NCBI RefSeq assembly: GCF_008632075.1
Contig: NZ_VWVM01000017.1
Coordinates: 1-64,000, forward strand
Length of the DNA stretch: 64,000 nucleotides
Reading direction: 5' to 3'
DNA from: Candidatus Pantoea gossypiicola
GTDB lineage: Bacteria > Pseudomonadota > Gammaproteobacteria > Enterobacterales > Enterobacteriaceae
Position numbers and translations under genes: made by a program
Notes under the pieces: generated by a model
Seen by the model: the letters and a program-made list of their open reading frames with translations, nothing else
Told to the model about the DNA's origin: nothing
The model's database searches: none
Part shown: positions 21,661 through 32,223 of the stretch, piece after piece
How positions within the stretch are numbered: position 1 is the stretch's first letter
Layout: every line of letters starts with the position of its first letter

Positions 21661-22821
21661 TTAACCCTCGGCTGCGATCCGGAATGCATTATCCAGATCG
21701 GCAATTAAATCTTCGTGATCTTCAATACCAACAGAAACCCGTAGCAGCGTATCGGAAATGCCTGCTGCCGCGCGTGCTTCTGCCGACATCCCCGCGTGCG
21801 TCATGGTGGCGGTATGGGAGATCAGACTTTCTACGCCGCCCAGCGATTCCGCCAGCGTAAATAGCCGCAACGCTTTCAGGAAGCGGCGCAGCAGCGCCTC
21901 ATCACCGTCGACCTCGAAACTCAGCATAGCGCCAAAGCCGCGCTGCTGACGTACGGCATGTTCGTGCCCGGCGTTTTCCGGCAGCGAAGGATGATACAAC
22001 TTTTTCACCCGCTTCTGCTGCTTCAGATACTCAACAATCGCGAGTGCATTGCGTTGTGCGGCTGCAATGCGTGGTGAAAGGGTACGAATGCCGCGCAGCA
22101 GCAGATAACTGTCAAATGCTGCGCCGGTCACGCCAATGTTATTTGCCCACCAGGCCAGGTCAGTCGCCAGTTGTGGATCTTTGGCAATGACAGCGCCCGC
22201 CACCACATCGGAGTGACCATTGAGGTATTTGGTACAGGAGTGGATCACCAGGTCCGCACCCAGCGCCAGAGGATTCTGCAGCGCCGGACTCATAAAGGTG
22301 TTGTCCACCACGCTGATGGCACCTGCCGCACGCGCAGCGGCGCAAATCGCGCTGATATCCACGACGCGCAGCAGCGGATTGCTGGGGCTTTCAATCAGCA
22401 CCAGTTTGGGGTTTTCATCCAAGGCCGCCTGCAGCGCCACCGGGTCGCCCTGATCGACAAATTTCACCCGATACGCGCCGCGCTTGCTCAGGCTGTCAAA
22501 TAACCGATAGCTGCCGCCATAACAGTCGTGTGGCGCAACCAGCAGATCGCCAGGCTTCAGGAATACCGTCGTGACCAGGTGAATAGCTGACATGCCGGTA
22601 TTGGTCAATACCGCACCCGCTCCGCCTTCCAGTTCCGCCAGCGTACGTTGTACGACATCACGTGTGGGGTTACCACGACGGGAATAGTCATGTGCACGAG
22701 GCTCATTGAAATCCAGGAAGTTATAGGTTGTTGAGAGGTGGATGGGCGGGACAACGCAGCCATATTGCTCGTCATCATTCAAACCGCTGCGCACTGCGAT
22801 GGTTGCCGGTTTACGCGTCAT
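21661..22821 (-). CDS. metB: Cystathionine gamma-synthase
   Basis: MetB condenses O-succinylhomoserine with cysteine to cystathionine using PLP. The 386-residue protein has the Cys/Met metabolism PLP signature with the Schiff-base lysine in VIHSCTKYLNGHSDV. Other markers are YDCYGGSYRLF and VIESPSNPLLRVVD, with SLGGVESLISHTATMTHA near the C-terminus. It is the first gene of metBL, divergent from metJ, and controlled from the shared met-box array about 60 bp upstream. Confidence 0.97.
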   Translation of the reverse strand: MTRKPATIAVRSGLNDDEQYGCVVPPIHLSTTYNFLDFNEPRAHDYSRRGNPTRDVVQRTLAELEGGAGAVLTNTGMSAIHLVTTVFLKPGDLLVAPHDCYGGSYRLFDSLSKRGAYRVKFVDQGDPVALQAALDENPKLVLIESPSNPLLRVVDISAICAAARAAGAISVVDNTFMSPALQNPLALGADLVIHSCTKYLNGHSDVVAGAVIAKDPQLATDLAWWANNIGVTGAAFDSYLLLRGIRTLSPRIAAAQRNALAIVEYLKQQKRVKKLYHPSLPENAGHEHAVRQQRGFGAMLSFEVDGDEALLRRFLKALRLFTLAESLGGVESLISHTATMTHAGMSAEARAAAGISDTLLRVSVGIEDHEDLIADLDNAFRIAAEG

Positions 22822-22880
22822 GAGCGAATTGTTCCTGAAGAGTTAAGAAAATGTAGTCCACAGAATATCACCCTCTAATT

Positions 22881-22912
22881 AGACGTCAATACATCTGGAC
22901 ATCTAAATGTCT
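22881..22912. promoter_or_regulatory. Four tandem met boxes between metB and metJ
   Basis: Four contiguous 8-mers resemble AGACGTCT: AGACGTCA, ATACATCT, GGACATCT and AAATGTCT. They lie in the divergent metBL/metJ control region, as in E. coli, so MetJ would repress both metBL and itself. Confidence 0.92.
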
Positions 22913-23094
22913 TTGCGTATAGATTGAGCAAAAACGCAATAAACGCTAAAATTATGCGTCATCGCCTGGCGTTCCTCTCTGTGATGCAGAGGCGGCGAAC
23001 GAAGAAAACCCGCCATATCAGGGGTCAGGCAGGAAAAAATCAGGCATAATCCGCTGATTTCCTCACATTTAACGTTTATTAATTAAGGTAACCC

Positions 23095-23412
23095 ATGGCT
23101 GAATGGAACGGCGAATATATCAGCCCGTACGCTGAGCACGGTAAGAAGAGCGAGCAGGTCAAGAAGATTACAGTTTCTATCCCATTGAGCGTGCTGAAGA
23201 TTTTAACGGATGAGCGTACCCGTCGTCAGGTGAATAACCTGCGTCACGCCACCAACAGCGAGTTGCTTTGCGAAGCCTTTTTACATGCCTTTACGGGCCA
23301 GCCGCTGCCGGATGACGTCGACCTGCGCAAAGAGCGTAATGATGAGATTCCGGAAGAAGCAAAAGCAATCATGCGCCAGATGGGTGTCGACCCGGATACC
23401 TGGGAGTATTGA
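23095..23412 (+). CDS. metJ: Methionine regulon repressor MetJ
   Basis: MetJ is a ribbon-helix-helix repressor that uses S-adenosylmethionine as corepressor. The 105 residues match the E. coli length. The DNA-contacting beta strand KKITVSIPL (23-31) and the [16 protein letters not shown] helices are intact. Its operators are present twice in this window (metB-metJ and metF). The gene is divergent from metBL; downstream the segment changes in base composition and gene type. Confidence 0.98.
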   Translation: MAEWNGEYISPYAEHGKKSEQVKKITVSIPLSVLKILTDERTRRQVNNLRHATNSELLCEAFLHAFTGQPLPDDVDLRKERNDEIPEEAKAIMRQMGVDPDTWEY

Positions 23413-23454
23413 TTCCCGGGGTCCGGTTTCGCTTAACCCCGCTTCAGAGGAGCA

Positions 23455-23477
23455 GGCTCCGCTCAGGGAGCCGCTTT
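23455..23477 (+). terminator. Possible metJ terminator
   Basis: GGCTCC-GCTCAG-GGAGCC is followed by GCTTTCTG. The U-tract is interrupted, so this is a weak candidate, but no better hairpin lies between metJ and the next gene. Confidence 0.4.
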
Positions 23478-23699
23478 CTGATCCGATATGAACTGCTTTT
23501 GCTGCTTTCCGCAATTTGATTGACCCTTCTTAATATTACCCGTCAGACTTATCATAAAAATCCAGCCTGTTCTCATATTATTCCGTTATTTCTGTTGCAA
23601 TAAAAATGCCTTTTTATTTCGATAATAGAATAATTACTATTGTTCACTAATATCTGCATCCGTAAAATTTTGTCTGAGCGACTATTTTACGGAAAGACA

Positions 23700-25415
23700 A
23701 TGAGCATTAAATATAAAATAACGTCATCTGTATCTGCTTTTATTATTATCCTGGTCGCCTCAGTAGCCCTCTTCTCTTCTGATCGGGCGAAAGCTGCACC
23801 CGCTCTCACAGAGCCAAATGGGAATATCAATGCACTGCAACAGGATCGGGTACGCAAAGCGCAACTGATCCCTGAACCGCAGCGGGCAGCGTCTGAACAA
23901 CAGCGCTTCCGGCAAGAAGAGATTCTCTTTCCGCATGAAAAAGAATGCTATCTTATCGATAAGGTTTCTTTAAAGCAGGATAACAAAAAACTTCATCTCG
24001 AAAAGTTAAGGTATTTTACTTCTCAGGCAGAAGGAAAATGTCTGGGTATCGCGGGTATAAGACTGCTGGCAAAAACCCTGCAGAATGAAATCATCCGGGC
24101 GGGTTATATCACCACACGTGTTAATTTACCGGAACAGAACCTGTCAGGTGGCGAATTAAAATTTGATATTAATGCTGGTAAAGTGGGAAAAATCGTTCTT
24201 AATAAATCCGGGGACGACTATATCAATTTAACCAGCACATTACCGTTCAAAGCGGGTGATGTGCTTGAACTCAGCGACCTTGAACAGGGTAGCCTTAATC
24301 TTCAGCGAGTACCGGGATCGCAGGTTAATGTCAATCTGGTGCCTGGCAGTGGCAAAGGTGAAAGTGACATCTATATCCAGCGCAGGCAGGATAAATACTG
24401 GCAGGTGGGTGCATGGCTCAATGATGCTGGCTCAGTTGCAACAGGCCGTTATCAGGGTGGTGCAGCGCTCTATCTGAATAATATCACCTCACTCAGTGAC
24501 ACCCTTTATGTCTCTTATGGCCACGATATTGCCCCGAAGCACACGATAAAAGGTAACAGTAATAAATCGATGGGTTATTCAATCCCCTGGGGATACTGGT
24601 GGCTCGATCTCTACGCCAGTCACAGTGATTACCGGCAATTTATGACCGGAAACTGGGCAAAATGGACGCTCAATAATAAGAACCGTTATTACAGTGCGCA
24701 ACTCAATCGCCTGCTTTCACGAACCGTACATCAGACCAGTACGGTTGGCCTGCAAATATTTGACACGGAATCGCGCTACTCTCTGGATGATTTTGACCTT
24801 GTCAGCATGCATAAAAGAAGTGCGGGCTGGAAAGCGGTGCTGCAACATCAAATCAATGTTGATAATGCAGGTCTCGCAACCACACTAAGTTACCAAAGAA
24901 AGATGCCCTGGTTTAACAGCAGCAATACTGTTGAGCAGGAATATGGACTTATTGATAAGCAAGGCCGGATTGTCAATTTAGATCTTGAGGGTTCCGTCAA
25001 CTTTCGTGTCTATGAAAACTGGCTGAATTACTCCCCTCATTTCAGCCTGCAATATTCGCCCGATAGCCTCTCGTCACTCAATCGCTTTTCGCTGGCAAAC
25101 CGCTGGACGGTGCGCGGTTTCGATGGTGAATATTCTCTTCAGGACAATAAGGGATGGTACTGGCGCAACGATCTTAGCTGGATAATTCCCGGCAAACCGA
25201 TTCAGCCCTATATCGGTGTTGATGCAGGCCAGGTCTATGGCAATTACAACCAGCAGTATTATACCGGGAAAACCGCCATAGGCAGCGCTGTCGGCCTGCG
25301 GGGAAAACTTCTGCAAACACGCTTTGATCTTTTTGCCGGTACCCCGCTAAAGAAACCACAAGCCTTTCACACTGATCCACTTACGCTGGGTTTTTCATTG
25401 CAATGGAAATATTAA
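23700..25415 (+). CDS. Two-partner secretion outer-membrane transporter (TpsB, ShlB/FhaC family)
   Basis: This 571-residue protein should export the neighbouring exoprotein across the outer membrane. A signal peptide covers about residues 1-32. A linker follows, then POTRA domains (about 80-230) whose first repeat has the paired Cys83 and Cys114 (CYLIDKV and CLGIAGI) typical of ShlB/HecB proteins. A 16-strand barrel follows with the invariant VRGF motif (471-474), the FxxxDxG-like YIGVDAG (504-510) and a C-terminal aromatic Tyr. The ATG at 23700 is preceded by GGAAAG; an upstream TTG would spoil the signal peptide. The upstream 200 bp are strongly AT-rich. It is followed after 66 bp by the exoprotein gene. 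Family assignment is firm; the substrate is inferred from linkage. Confidence 0.9.
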   Translation: MSIKYKITSSVSAFIIILVASVALFSSDRAKAAPALTEPNGNINALQQDRVRKAQLIPEPQRAASEQQRFRQEEILFPHEKECYLIDKVSLKQDNKKLHLEKLRYFTSQAEGKCLGIAGIRLLAKTLQNEIIRAGYITTRVNLPEQNLSGGELKFDINAGKVGKIVLNKSGDDYINLTSTLPFKAGDVLELSDLEQGSLNLQRVPGSQVNVNLVPGSGKGESDIYIQRRQDKYWQVGAWLNDAGSVATGRYQGGAALYLNNITSLSDTLYVSYGHDIAPKHTIKGNSNKSMGYSIPWGYWWLDLYASHSDYRQFMTGNWAKWTLNNKNRYYSAQLNRLLSRTVHQTSTVGLQIFDTESRYSLDDFDLVSMHKRSAGWKAVLQHQINVDNAGLATTLSYQRKMPWFNSSNTVEQEYGLIDKQGRIVNLDLEGSVNFRVYENWLNYSPHFSLQYSPDSLSSLNRFSLANRWTVRGFDGEYSLQDNKGWYWRNDLSWIIPGKPIQPYIGVDAGQVYGNYNQQYYTGKTAIGSAVGLRGKLLQTRFDLFAGTPLKKPQAFHTDPLTLGFSLQWKY

Positions 25416-25481
25416 AAAAGATGGAGATTTTTTAATAAAAAAGGCTTTAAAAAAACACTCACACAAAAAAGGATAGAAATA

Positions 25482-27086
25482 ATGAAGAAGCATAAATTTA
25501 ACCTGTTATTCGTGGCTACCGTAGCCACATTATGCAGCCAGCCTGCGCTGGCTGCACTCAATACTTACACGCATGCAAATGGATCGACGGTCGTTAATAT
25601 TAACCAGGCTGATGCAAATGGTCTTTCACACAATATGTATCAGAACTTTAACGTCACCAGTGATGGAATGGTCCTGAATAATAGCACCGCAGATTTAGTG
25701 CGCGAAAGCGGTAATATTGCGCGAAACAGCAATCTGGATAAGTCAGCCAGCCTTATCCTGAATGAAGTTATCTCAAAAAGCTCATCTTCACTGAACGGCT
25801 ATATTGAAGTCGCCGGTCAAAAAGCGGATGTCATTATCGCCAATCCGAATGGTATTACCTGCTCAGGCTGTAGCTTTATTAACACCGGACGCGCCACGCT
25901 GACCACCGGAACGCCTACTTTTACCGATGGTGCATTGACGGGTTTCAATGTGGCGAAAGGCACGATTACGGTTAATGGTGATGGTCTGAAAGGTGCTGAT
26001 TACACCGACCTGCTGGCACAGAAAATTAATATCCAGGGACAGATCGCTACTAATCAATTGCAAGCGATTGCCGGTATCTATGATTACAATATCGCTTCCG
26101 GTTCGGCGACAGCGAGTGGAACGGCCAAAGCCTACGGCAACACCATTGATGTCAGCGCGCTGGGTGGGGCAACTGCGGGAATTATTCAGCTGCAGACTAC
26201 TGATGCCGGTGCGGGTGTCAATAATAGCGGCATACTGAATGCGACTAATCTCTACATTACAGCTAATGGCACATTAACCAACAACGGCGCGATTGAAACC
26301 GGACTCCTGAGCGCCACCGCAGGTGGCAGCATAACGAACAGGGGAAAATTGTCTGCCAGCCAGGCTGTACTGCAGACAACGGACGCGTTCACCAATAACG
26401 GCACCATTAAAACGACGGATTACGCCACCATCGTCAGCCTGGGAAAAATTGCCAACAACAATAACGCACAAATTGAAGCTGCTGGCGCTGTAAATATTGC
26501 TTCTCTGGCCGGTAATATTGAGAACAGAGGAACAATCACGACACCAAAAAATTTGGCCATGCAGACCGGTTATAATACGGTTGACGGCGTCGTCACGGCT
26601 GTCGCCAACACCAGCCTGCTCAATTCAGGGACAATTGAGGCAGGAAATCTGAGTATGAATGCCGTTAAAGAGATCAGCCTCCTGTCTGGCGGAAACGTGA
26701 CTTCACAGGGAATAGCCTATGTTTCTGCAACAAAGGTCTCTAACGCGGCGACTCTGACTGCTCAGAATGCCTCTGTTATGGCGAATGAGGTCAGCAATCA
26801 GGGCGTCATGCAGGCAACCGGACTGTTAAACGTGTCCGGTAAAAACGGCATCTCTAATAGCGGTACCATGAAGGCGGCCACACTGACGCTGGCCACAGAC
26901 GAGAAAATCAGTAACTCATCCTGTTTATTCTGGGTGCTGTGCAGTAAAGGTACGATGTCAGCCGATAAAATCTCGATTACCGCACCGAAGATCGCCGCGA
27001 TTGGTGATTTAGATGGTACTTATACGACGCAGGTACTTGAACTGAATAAGCCTGCGGCGACCCCGACAACGGACACCAGCCTGTAA
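25482..27086 (+). CDS. Short TpsA-type exoprotein with filamentous-haemagglutinin N-terminal (TPS) domain
   Basis: The 534-residue protein has a Sec signal peptide (MKKHKFNLLF...ALA, about 1-24). The TPS domain contains the hallmark ANPNGI (120-125) followed by CSGC (127-130). From about 170 to 470 it consists of degenerate repeats rich in N, G, S, T and A (NSGxI, NNGxI, NRGxL), consistent with a right-handed beta helix. A cysteine pair C481-C487 lies near the end and the tail is Pro/Thr-rich. There is no toxin-like C-terminal domain, VENN motif or immunity gene downstream, so this is not a contact-dependent inhibition system. TpsA proteins are usually well over 1000 residues, so it is unusually short. 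It nevertheless ends naturally before a strong terminator and shows no frameshift. Likely an adhesin or matrix protein, but the function is unknown. Confidence 0.88.
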   Translation: MKKHKFNLLFVATVATLCSQPALAALNTYTHANGSTVVNINQADANGLSHNMYQNFNVTSDGMVLNNSTADLVRESGNIARNSNLDKSASLILNEVISKSSSSLNGYIEVAGQKADVIIANPNGITCSGCSFINTGRATLTTGTPTFTDGALTGFNVAKGTITVNGDGLKGADYTDLLAQKINIQGQIATNQLQAIAGIYDYNIASGSATASGTAKAYGNTIDVSALGGATAGIIQLQTTDAGAGVNNSGILNATNLYITANGTLTNNGAIETGLLSATAGGSITNRGKLSASQAVLQTTDAFTNNGTIKTTDYATIVSLGKIANNNNAQIEAAGAVNIASLAGNIENRGTITTPKNLAMQTGYNTVDGVVTAVANTSLLNSGTIEAGNLSMNAVKEISLLSGGNVTSQGIAYVSATKVSNAATLTAQNASVMANEVSNQGVMQATGLLNVSGKNGISNSGTMKAATLTLATDEKISNSSCLFWVLCSKGTMSADKISITAPKIAAIGDLDGTYTTQVLELNKPAATPTTDTSL

Positions 27087-27093
27087 CAGCCAT

Positions 27094-27122
27094 AAAAAAA
27101 CCCAGCCGAAGCTGGGTTTTTT
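27094..27122. terminator. Bidirectional terminator between the exoprotein gene and rpmE
   Basis: AAAAAACCCAGC-CGAA-GCTGGGTTTTTT is a perfect stem with a stable tetraloop and U-tracts both ways. It closes the accessory operon on one side and rpmE on the other. Confidence 0.95.
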
Positions 27123-27160
27123 CTTGCCGCCGAACCCGCAGGTTCAGGTGCCTTTTAATC

Positions 27161-27376
27161 TTATTTTTTAGCGCCTGGCACGCTGAAACGCTTGTTAAAG
27201 CGGTCAACACGGCCACCAGTTGCCACTTCACGCTGCTTACCGGTATAGAACGGGTGGCATTTGCCACAAACGTCCAGGTTCAGTTCGTGAGTCAGTGTTG
27301 AACGGGTGTGAATCTCGTTGCCGCAGGTACATTTGATAGTAACTGCTTCATATTTCGGGTGAATACCTTGTTTCAT
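27161..27376 (-). CDS. rpmE: 50S ribosomal protein L31 (zinc-binding type)
   Basis: The 71-residue protein starts [10 protein letters not shown] and matches E. coli L31. Zinc-ligand cysteines are present in CTCG and DVCGKCHPF, so it is the C+ type. The ATG at 27374-27376 was chosen over an in-frame GTG-type start 12 bp upstream. A TATAAT on the minus strand (27450-27455) is a likely -10. Divergent from priA. Confidence 0.97.
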   Translation of the reverse strand: MKQGIHPKYEAVTIKCTCGNEIHTRSTLTHELNLDVCGKCHPFYTGKQREVATGGRVDRFNKRFSVPGAKK

Positions 27377-27580
27377 GGGAAACCTCATAGAAGGCCGTGT
27401 CGCTCTCCGTGCCAGGCGTTAACCTGCACAGCACCACACGCGGTTGAACATTATAGGGTGTACTCCGGCCAGATATTTCTTACCGAAGGCCGCATATTAT
27501 ACAGATAAGTTTGGATTGCTGCAAATATATGCTGAGATACCCGCCATAGGGGCCAGCGTGTACACTAGCTTCCCCGATGA

Positions 27581-29818
<2,238 letters not shown>

Positions 29819-29958
29819 AGATCGAAAAACGTCGCATAAGTCACAATTTTTATGCAAATTAAGTAACAACCAGCCGGGCAATCGTTAACAATGTTGCCCG
29901 AATTGCTTTCAGGTCAGGCAAAAACAGAATCGAACGCGCCATAACGCGTCAGGAGCAT

Positions 29959-30999
29959 GTGTTGGAGCAGAATCAACAACCGCCCGCCGCCACAATGAAG
30001 GATGTCGCGGAGCACGCAGGCGTCTCAACCGCCACCGTATCGCGTGCGCTAATGAATCCGGAGAAGGTTTCTGCGGCGACCCGCCAGAAAGTCGAGCAGG
30101 CAGTTGCCGCCGTCGGCTATGCAGCACATGGCCCCACACGCAACGCGCGGCGTAACGAAACGCGAACCATCCTCGTTATTGTCCCTGACATCTGCGATCC
30201 CTTCTTTAGTGAAATCATTCGTGGCGTCGAAGTCACGGCAGCCGAAGAGGGCTATCTGGTCCTGATTGGTGACTGCGCTCATCAGAATCAGCAGGAGCGA
30301 ACCTTTCTCAATCTGATGGTCACACGACAGATCGATGGCATGGTGCTGCTCGGATCACAGTTGCCCTTTGATGCCAGCATTGATGAGCAACGTAACTTGC
30401 CGCCCATGGTGATGGCGAATGAGTTTGCGCCGGAAATGTCACTGCCCACGGTTCACATCGATAATCTGACCGCCGCATTTGAAGCGGTGAATCATTTACT
30501 GCAGTTAGGCCACACGCAGATCGCTTGTATCGCCGGGCCGGAAGAGATGCCGCTCTGTCAGTATCGGTTGCAGGGCTATGTACAGGCGATGCGTCGCAGC
30601 GGGCTGACGGTCGACCCCACCTATATTGTGCGCGGTGATTTTACGTTTGAAGCAGGCGTTGCCGCCATGAATCAGCTGATGACCCTGCCCCAACCCCCGC
30701 GCGCCCTGTTCTGCCATAGCGATATTATGGCGCTGGGGGCGATGAATCAGGCCAGACGTTGTGGGCTGCGGATACCGGAGGATCTCTCTGTAGTGGGATT
30801 TGATGACATTGAACTGTCACGTTACTGCGAGCCACCGCTGACCACGGTGACACAGCCACGTTACCAGATTGGTCGGGAAGCGATGTTGCTGCTGCTGGAT
30901 GAGTTAAATGGCAAACGGGTGATCAGCGGATCGCGGTTGCTGGATGCCGGCTTAACGATTCGTGGCAGTACGGCGCGCGCAAAAAAACGTGAAAAATAA
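29959..30999 (+). CDS. cytR: Nucleoside-responsive repressor CytR
   Basis: CytR is a LacI-family regulator that works with CRP at nucleoside uptake and catabolism promoters and is relieved by cytidine. The 346 residues start with a helix-turn-helix (ATMKDVAEHAGVSTATVSRALMNP). The periplasmic-binding-protein-like core follows (ILVIVPDICDPFFSEIIRG, FCHSDIMALGA, VVGFDDIELS). The start is uncertain. AGGAG at 29951-29955 sits only 3 bases before GTG 29959 but 6 bases before TTG 29962 in the same frame, so initiation may be at TTG. The ATG at 29957 is out of frame. Confidence 0.94.
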   Translation: MLEQNQQPPAATMKDVAEHAGVSTATVSRALMNPEKVSAATRQKVEQAVAAVGYAAHGPTRNARRNETRTILVIVPDICDPFFSEIIRGVEVTAAEEGYLVLIGDCAHQNQQERTFLNLMVTRQIDGMVLLGSQLPFDASIDEQRNLPPMVMANEFAPEMSLPTVHIDNLTAAFEAVNHLLQLGHTQIACIAGPEEMPLCQYRLQGYVQAMRRSGLTVDPTYIVRGDFTFEAGVAAMNQLMTLPQPPRALFCHSDIMALGAMNQARRCGLRIPEDLSVVGFDDIELSRYCEPPLTTVTQPRYQIGREAMLLLLDELNGKRVISGSRLLDAGLTIRGSTARAKKREK

Positions 31000-31151
31000 G
31001 CCTGTTCGTCTGGTTTTTTCAGTAGATTCTTAAAGCGAACACTGCTGGTCAAAGTTCCGACCCTTGAGTAACATGGCGGACTCCTTGCCGGGCGCGTAAA
31101 AATCATCATTTCGCCCATCTGGCACTATTTTTGAAGGGTATAAGAACGAGA

Positions 31152-32135
31152 GTGGCACAAAAAGATTACGTAGGCCGCGGGCGTTCAACAGGGACGCGTC
31201 GCAAAAAAAGCCCCAGCCGTGGCAAGAAGAGCAAAGGCGGTTCGGGAACATCTAAACTGATGATTGTACTGGCGGTCGCAGTGTTAGTGACCTTTGCCGG
31301 TGGTTTATGGTTCCTGGCGCATCACAAGAAAGAAGACGTGCCGGTCATTACGGATCATAAAGCCAACGGCAATGGCTTGCCGCCGAAGCCAGAAGAGCGC
31401 TGGAAATATATTAAAGAGCTGGAGAACCGTCAGGTCACCGTGCCGACGCCTATCGAACCCTCTTCTGGTGGCGAAGTGAAGTCGCAGACCCAACTGACCG
31501 ACGAGCAGCGCCAGTTGCTGGAGCAGATGCAGGCGGATATGCGTCAGCAGCCCACGCAGCTCAACGAAGTGCCGTGGAACGAACAGACCCCGGCACAACG
31601 TCAGCAAACGCTGCAGCATCAGCAGCAGTTGCAACAGCTGCAACGTCAGCAGCAGCAGGTTCAGCAGCAGCAACTGCAACAACAGCGCCAGCAGTTGCAG
31701 GCCCAGCAGCAGCAACGCCAGCAGCAGTTGCAGCAACAACAACAGCGTCAGCAACAGCAGCAATTACAACAACAGCAACGTCAGCAGCAGCAGCAGCAGC
31801 AGCAAAACGTACAGCGCCAGACGCAGCCTGCACCTATCACGCGGGAGCCGGACGTACAGTCAAAACCGCAGGAGACCGCGAAGGCGAAACCAGCGGAGAA
31901 AGCCTCTTCGCAGCGCTGGATGGTGCAGTGTGGTTCGTTCAAAGGCACCGACCAGGCTGAATCGGTGCGTGCAGGCTTAGCCTTTGAAGGTTTTGAAAGC
32001 CGTATTACTACCGGTGGCGGCTGGAATCGCGTGGTTATCGGTCCTTATAAAGACCGCGCATCCGCTGACAGCACCCTGAAACGCCTGCGCAGTTCCGGAC
32101 ACTCCAGCTGTATTCCACTCTCCGTCGGGGGTTGA
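31152..32135 (+). CDS. ftsN: Cell division protein FtsN with expanded glutamine-rich linker
   Basis: FtsN triggers septal peptidoglycan synthesis by activating FtsQLB-FtsWI. The 327-residue bitopic inner-membrane protein has a short basic cytoplasmic tail that starts AQKDYVGRGRS. The transmembrane helix is at about 35-57. The essential periplasmic helix WKYIKELENRQ is at 84-94 and the conserved QLTDEQRQLLEQMQADMRQQPTQL stretch at 114-137. A tract of about 70 residues that is mostly Gln (151-222) leads to a SPOR domain (254-325) with the disulfide pair Cys260 and Cys320. The start is a GTG aligned with E. coli MAQRDYV. The Gln tract is much longer and purer than the E. coli linker. The stop codon overlaps the hslVU sigma-32 promoter. 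Confidence 0.96.
   Translation: MAQKDYVGRGRSTGTRRKKSPSRGKKSKGGSGTSKLMIVLAVAVLVTFAGGLWFLAHHKKEDVPVITDHKANGNGLPPKPEERWKYIKELENRQVTVPTPIEPSSGGEVKSQTQLTDEQRQLLEQMQADMRQQPTQLNEVPWNEQTPAQRQQTLQHQQQLQQLQRQQQQVQQQQLQQQRQQLQAQQQQRQQQLQQQQQRQQQQQLQQQQRQQQQQQQQNVQRQTQPAPITREPDVQSKPQETAKAKPAEKASSQRWMVQCGSFKGTDQAESVRAGLAFEGFESRITTGGGWNRVVIGPYKDRASADSTLKRLRSSGHSSCIPLSVGG
31599..31817 (+). repeat. CAG/CAA-rich low-complexity tract in ftsN
   Basis: About 220 bp of mostly CAG, CAA, CGT and CTG/TTG codons encode runs of glutamine broken by Leu and Arg. It includes eight consecutive Gln codons near 31782-31805. Trinucleotide units are imperfect, but the purity makes slippage-driven length change likely. The other frames of the tract give spurious poly-Leu and poly-Ala ORFs. 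Confidence 0.9.
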
Positions 32136-32158
32136 AACCCGTCAAACCCGCCCCATAT
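32131..32158 (+). promoter_or_regulatory. Sigma-32 (heat-shock) promoter of hslVU
   Basis: GTTGAAA (32131-32137) and CCCCATAT (32151-32158) are 13 bp apart. The sigma-32 consensus is CTTGAAA with CCCCATNT, so only one base differs. E. coli hslVU is a known heat-shock operon. The -35 element contains the ftsN stop codon. Confidence 0.88.
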
Positions 32159-32223
32159 CTGTTGCATGATACTCCGCGCCCCGTGCGCGGAGTCCTTTTC
32201 CGACTGCAACAAGGGGTCTGCCC

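Noticed and set aside
23700..27086. Contact-dependent inhibition (CdiBA) system
   Set aside because: No VENN motif, toxin C-terminal domain or immunity gene follows; the exoprotein ends after the repeat region.
31305..31960. Long ORFs on both strands over the ftsN glutamine tract (poly-Leu and poly-Ala proteins)
   Set aside because: They are alternative frames of the CAG/CAA repeat and have no start signals or family similarity.
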